The notes under the pieces are model-generated. The model was not told where the DNA came from and did no database searches. It saw only the letters and a program-made list of their open reading frames with translations. A stretch of 64,000 bases of DNA from Bradyrhizobium diazoefficiens (GTDB lineage: Bacteria; Pseudomonadota; Alphaproteobacteria; Rhizobiales; Xanthobacteraceae), in the NCBI RefSeq assembly GCF_018131185.1, contig NZ_JAFCJE010000005.1:744001-808000 (forward strand), given 5' to 3'. Shown one piece after another: positions 61,480 to 64,000 of this stretch (the stretch's first letter is position 1; every line of letters starts with the position of its first letter). The position numbers and the translations under genes were made by a program.

Positions 61480-62370
61480 CTACTTCGCTGCTTCCGCGGC
61501 CATCACCGGTCGCACCGGATCGCCTTCGCGCAAGAGCGCGCCGGCGCGGGCGACGACGACATCGCCCTCGTTGAGGCCGTCGCGGACCTCGATATTGCCG
61601 CCGGACATCAAGCCGACCTCGACACGCTTGGTCTCGACGCGGTTGCGACGGATCACCTGCACCACGGTGCCGGCGGAGGAATATTGCACGGCCGTCAGGG
61701 GCACCGCGACGTTGCAGCTCTGCCCGGACTTGATCAGCGCACGCCCGCTCGCCTTCAGCAGCAGCCGCTTCTGCGAGGAGATGCCGATATAGACCATGCC
61801 CTGCTGGATGTTCGGCTCGACGGTCGGGCCGATGCGACGCACCTTGCCGTCGATGTCGCCGGCGCCGGAGATCCGCACCGTCGCCGGCTGATTGACGGCG
61901 AGCTTGCGCAAATCGGTCGTCGCAACCAGGCCGACGAGATCGTATTCGCTGCGCGCCACGATCGTGAACAGCGCCTCGCCCTTGGCCGAGGCGAAATTGC
62001 CGATCTGGGCCGTCGACGCCGCGATCACGCCCGCCACGGGGGCGGTGACCTGCAGCGTGCCGCCCTCGGGAAGCGCCAGCCGCGCCAGCACCTGGCCGGC
62101 GGTGGTGGTGTCGCCGGCTTCCGCCAGCACGTCCGTGACCTTCAGGCCCGGGCGCTCGGGCCGCACCGAGGTTTCCTCCCGCGCGATGATCGTGCCGGTG
62201 GCCTCGACGATGTCGGAGAAGCAGGATTTCGCGACTTTCAGCACCGTGACGGCCGGCCCCTTGGGTGCGTCGTCATCGGCAGCCCGGGCCGGATATTGAC
62301 CGAGGACGAGCGCGCCGGCGACGGCTGCGGGGCACAGGGTTCGGACAACGGCACGGGGCAAATGACGCAT
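61480..62370 (-). CDS. RND efflux periplasmic adaptor (HlyD/MFP-like)
   Basis: 296 aa from MRHLPRAVVRTLCPAA. Signal peptide (about 5-29, VVRTLCPAAVAGALVLGQYPARA). The membrane-fusion-protein pattern is shortened: barrel-sandwich lipoyl-like halves (VRPERPGLKVTDVLAEAGDTTTAGQVLARL and PVAGVIAASTAQIGNF), then a beta-barrel (VGLVATTDLRKLAVNQPATVRI) and membrane-proximal domain (GDVVVARAGALLREGDPVRPV). The helical hairpin of full adaptors is largely absent. No RND pump or outer-membrane factor lies next to it here, so it must work with components elsewhere or have another role. Confidence 0.8.
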   Translation of the reverse strand: MRHLPRAVVRTLCPAAVAGALVLGQYPARAADDDAPKGPAVTVLKVAKSCFSDIVEATGTIIAREETSVRPERPGLKVTDVLAEAGDTTTAGQVLARLALPEGGTLQVTAPVAGVIAASTAQIGNFASAKGEALFTIVARSEYDLVGLVATTDLRKLAVNQPATVRISGAGDIDGKVRRIGPTVEPNIQQGMVYIGISSQKRLLLKASGRALIKSGQSCNVAVPLTAVQYSSAGTVVQVIRRNRVETKRVEVGLMSGGNIEVRDGLNEGDVVVARAGALLREGDPVRPVMAAEAAK

Positions 62371-62602
62371 CGGAAATTCCACGGGGTTCAAGCCCTTCGA
62401 TCGATAGCAGATGGCAACGGGCCGGACTATGGCCGCGTTGCCCATGTCGGGATGCCACGCCGGCGCGCGCCGCCGTGGCAGGTCATTGATGAGTCGCGGG
62501 ATTGGAGATCAGGTTCGCCGCCCTCCGGGGTCGGGCGGCCTGATTGCGGCTTTCCATGGGGTGTGGACCCTCACGGCTGAGGTCGCCGCAATGGCGGGCC
62601 CC

Positions 62603-62773
62603 TCAGCCGCGGCGCTCGCCCAGCAGCCGCCCGCTGGCCCGGTCGATCAAATGCAGCCGCGTGCAGGCCGGGCAGGACACCGACTCATGCGTGCGGTCGG
62701 TCGGCTCGTTGGCGAGCCGATGCTGCACGTTCAGGCCGGTCTGCGGGCATTTGAAGACGATCTGGCGGTCCAT
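62603..62773 (-). CDS. 56-aa zinc-ribbon-like small protein
   Basis: The frame MDRQIVFKCPQTGLNVQ ... SVSCPACTRLHLID ends in a TGA. It has two Cys pairs in a ribbon-like layout: FKCP with a nearby ...T-G (loose), then CPAC. Similar sub-60-aa proteins that begin with MDRQIVFKCP are common in Bradyrhizobium-like genomes as I recall them, with both Cys motifs maintained. Its size falls below the usual annotation cut-off. The plus-strand frame in the same place (62411-62827) is low-complexity and is rejected. Confidence 0.6.
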   Translation of the reverse strand: MDRQIVFKCPQTGLNVQHRLANEPTDRTHESVSCPACTRLHLIDRASGRLLGERRG

Positions 62774-62856
62774 GGCCGATCATATGAAGACAAGGCGCGC
62801 CTGCGAAAATTACGGATGTTTACGTAGGTCGGCCTGGCCCCCTCAGCCTGGCCCCC

Positions 62857-63984
62857 TCACGGCAGATTCACGAACTCCACCCAGTTCGGTTTCTTGCCGG
62901 TGGGGTAGGATTTCAGCCTGGCCAGCGCGCCGCTGCTCGGGTCGATCGCATAGACCGTCATGCTGTCGGAGAGCTCGCCGACCGCGGCGAGGTAGCGGCC
63001 GGAGGGATCGATATTGAAGCCGCGGGGCTGCTTCTCGGTCGGGACACTGCCGATCGTGGTCAACTTGCCGCTTGATCCGTCCACCCTGTAGGCGGTGAGC
63101 GTGCTGGTGGTGCGCTCGGAGGCGTAGAGGAAGCGGCCGTCCGGGGTGATGTGGATGTCGGCAGCCCAGGGCTTTCCTGAAAACCCTTCCGGCAGCACGG
63201 TGGTGCGCTGGATCTCGTCCCAGGCGCCGCTCCTCGCCTCATAGGTGAAGGCTGCGACGTCGCCGTTCAGCTCGTGGAGGAGATAGACGAACTTGCCGCC
63301 CGGGTGAAACACGAAGTGCCGCGGCCCCGATTTTTCCGGCACCTTGTGGACCGGCGGATCGCTCGGCGTCAGCGTGCCGGCCGCGGCATCGAACGCGAAG
63401 CTCAGCACCTGGTCGGAGCCCAGATTGGTCGCGAACGCGAAGCGGTTGTCGGGCGAGGGCAGGAACGCGTGCGCATTCAGCCCGGTCGGAATCACCTGCT
63501 TCGGCTCGCCGGCGACGCCGTTTGCGCCCAGCGGATTCAGCGCAACCTTGTTGCCGCCATAGGACGCGCTGAACAGGAACTTGCCGCTGTGGTCGACGGC
63601 GATATTGGCCATGCTGTCGGCGAGCGGCGCGTTGCCGAGCTGGCTGAGCTCGCCCGTCTTGGGATCGATCGCAAAGCTCACGGCGAGGTAGGGCTGCGAG
63701 CGAACGCCGGCAATCAGCACGCGGTGGTCGGGCGTGATCGCGAGGGGTGTCGAGGATCCGGGCTTCTCGATACCCTTGAAGGCGGCCGTCTGCACGGGCG
63801 TCATCTCGCCGCTCGCGGTCATCTTGAACACGCTGATGTCGTTGCTGTCGGCGTTGCCGACATAGGCGAAGGTCTCGGCCATGCCGGCTTGGACTCCAGA
63901 AATGAGGGTGAGGGCTGCGAACAGGGTGGTGGCGATCGCAGCGCGTGGCGCCTTGGACGCGATGCGTCGGGTCGGTCTCGACAT
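62857..63984 (-). CDS. exported seven-bladed beta-propeller protein (lactonase family)
   Basis: 375 aa; GGAGGAG lies before the ATG. Signal peptide about 13-36. The rest matches the YbhE/6-phosphogluconolactonase-like propeller: TFAYVGNADSNDISVFK, HGS-type blades SMANIAVDHSGKFLFSASYGG, SGPRHFVFHPGGKFVYLLHEL, ADIHITPDGRFLYASERTTS, QPRGFNIDPSGRYLAAVGE. In E. coli the cytoplasmic YbhE opens 6-phosphogluconolactone; an exported protein cannot meet that phosphorylated substrate, so the natural substrate is probably another lactone or the protein is a binding scaffold. The propeller ends by the window edge, complete. Confidence 0.85.
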   Translation of the reverse strand: MSRPTRRIASKAPRAAIATTLFAALTLISGVQAGMAETFAYVGNADSNDISVFKMTASGEMTPVQTAAFKGIEKPGSSTPLAITPDHRVLIAGVRSQPYLAVSFAIDPKTGELSQLGNAPLADSMANIAVDHSGKFLFSASYGGNKVALNPLGANGVAGEPKQVIPTGLNAHAFLPSPDNRFAFATNLGSDQVLSFAFDAAAGTLTPSDPPVHKVPEKSGPRHFVFHPGGKFVYLLHELNGDVAAFTYEARSGAWDEIQRTTVLPEGFSGKPWAADIHITPDGRFLYASERTTSTLTAYRVDGSSGKLTTIGSVPTEKQPRGFNIDPSGRYLAAVGELSDSMTVYAIDPSSGALARLKSYPTGKKPNWVEFVNLP

Positions 63985-64000
63985 GGTCTCCTCCTGAAGG

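Noticed and set aside
62411..62827. Plus-strand frame of 138 codons
   Set aside because: Low complexity with no ribosome site; the antisense small Cys-containing frame in the same DNA is better supported.

Overview
The window looks like a chromosomal segment of a Bradyrhizobium-type alphaproteobacterium (order Rhizobiales). The evidence is high GC, Rhizobiales marker genes (chpT next to a cheA-REC hybrid, an EipA/DUF1134 protein, a DUF2927 protein, FixJ-type and multi-PAS two-component proteins) and several families of dispersed palindromic intergenic repeats typical of such genomes. I see no insertion sequence, prophage, integrase or CRISPR array. One RNA gene is present, a tRNA-Val(CAC). 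The assignment comes from gene content and is not a database match.

Region 1 (about 1-10.5 kb): a DUF898 membrane protein, an M48 protease, then a minus-strand cluster encoding a uracil phosphoribosyltransferase homologue, a DUF1688/URC4 protein and a GTP-cyclohydrolase-II-like URC1 protein. This is the gene set of the alternative (URC) uracil-degradation pathway. A threonine-synthase-like PLP enzyme, a DUF2927 protein, an L,D-transpeptidase and a ThDP-dependent enzyme follow.

Region 2 (10.5-16.7 kb): the most accessory-looking part. It has a stand-alone PD-(D/E)XK-like protein, then a minus-strand run (HTH-like unknown, class I glutamine amidotransferase, exported M23 peptidase, Tat-exported FAD oxidoreductase), with a soluble class III nucleotide cyclase reading away from it. 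The oxidoreductase appears to be a circularly permuted D-amino-acid oxidase: its C-terminal substrate and FAD motifs lie in front of the Rossmann motif.

Region 3 (16.9-29.2 kb): small secreted and hypothetical proteins, a GreA/GreB-family protein, a DedA-like protein, an SDR, a kinase with five GAF domains plus its receiver, a universal stress protein, the tRNA, a membrane-anchored coiled-coil protein, EipA, a YHS protein and CysQ.

Region 4 (29.3-43.7 kb): signalling. chpT, cheA (with two CheW-like domains and a receiver), cheW, cheY, cheR, a PilZ-like protein, single-domain receivers, a FixJ-like regulator, a multi-PAS hybrid kinase with its receiver, and a chemoreceptor. No cheB lies here.

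Region 5 (43.7-50.9 kb): a GntR/FCD repressor diverges from an ABC transporter / IlvD-Edd dehydratase / RraA-like aldolase / SMP-30 lactonase operon. A perfect 26-bp palindrome sits between the divergent starts, so this is probably a ligand-induced sugar-acid uptake and breakdown unit.

Region 6 (51-64 kb): oligopeptidase B, an MBOAT/SGNH acyltransferase pair, a class V aminotransferase, a nuclease-fold protein lacking a catalytic Glu, a large protein of unknown function whose stop codon lies in a heptamer array, a caspase-fold protein lacking both catalytic residues, an orphan RND adaptor, a tiny zinc-ribbon-like protein missed by size cut-offs, and an exported beta-propeller lactonase-family protein.
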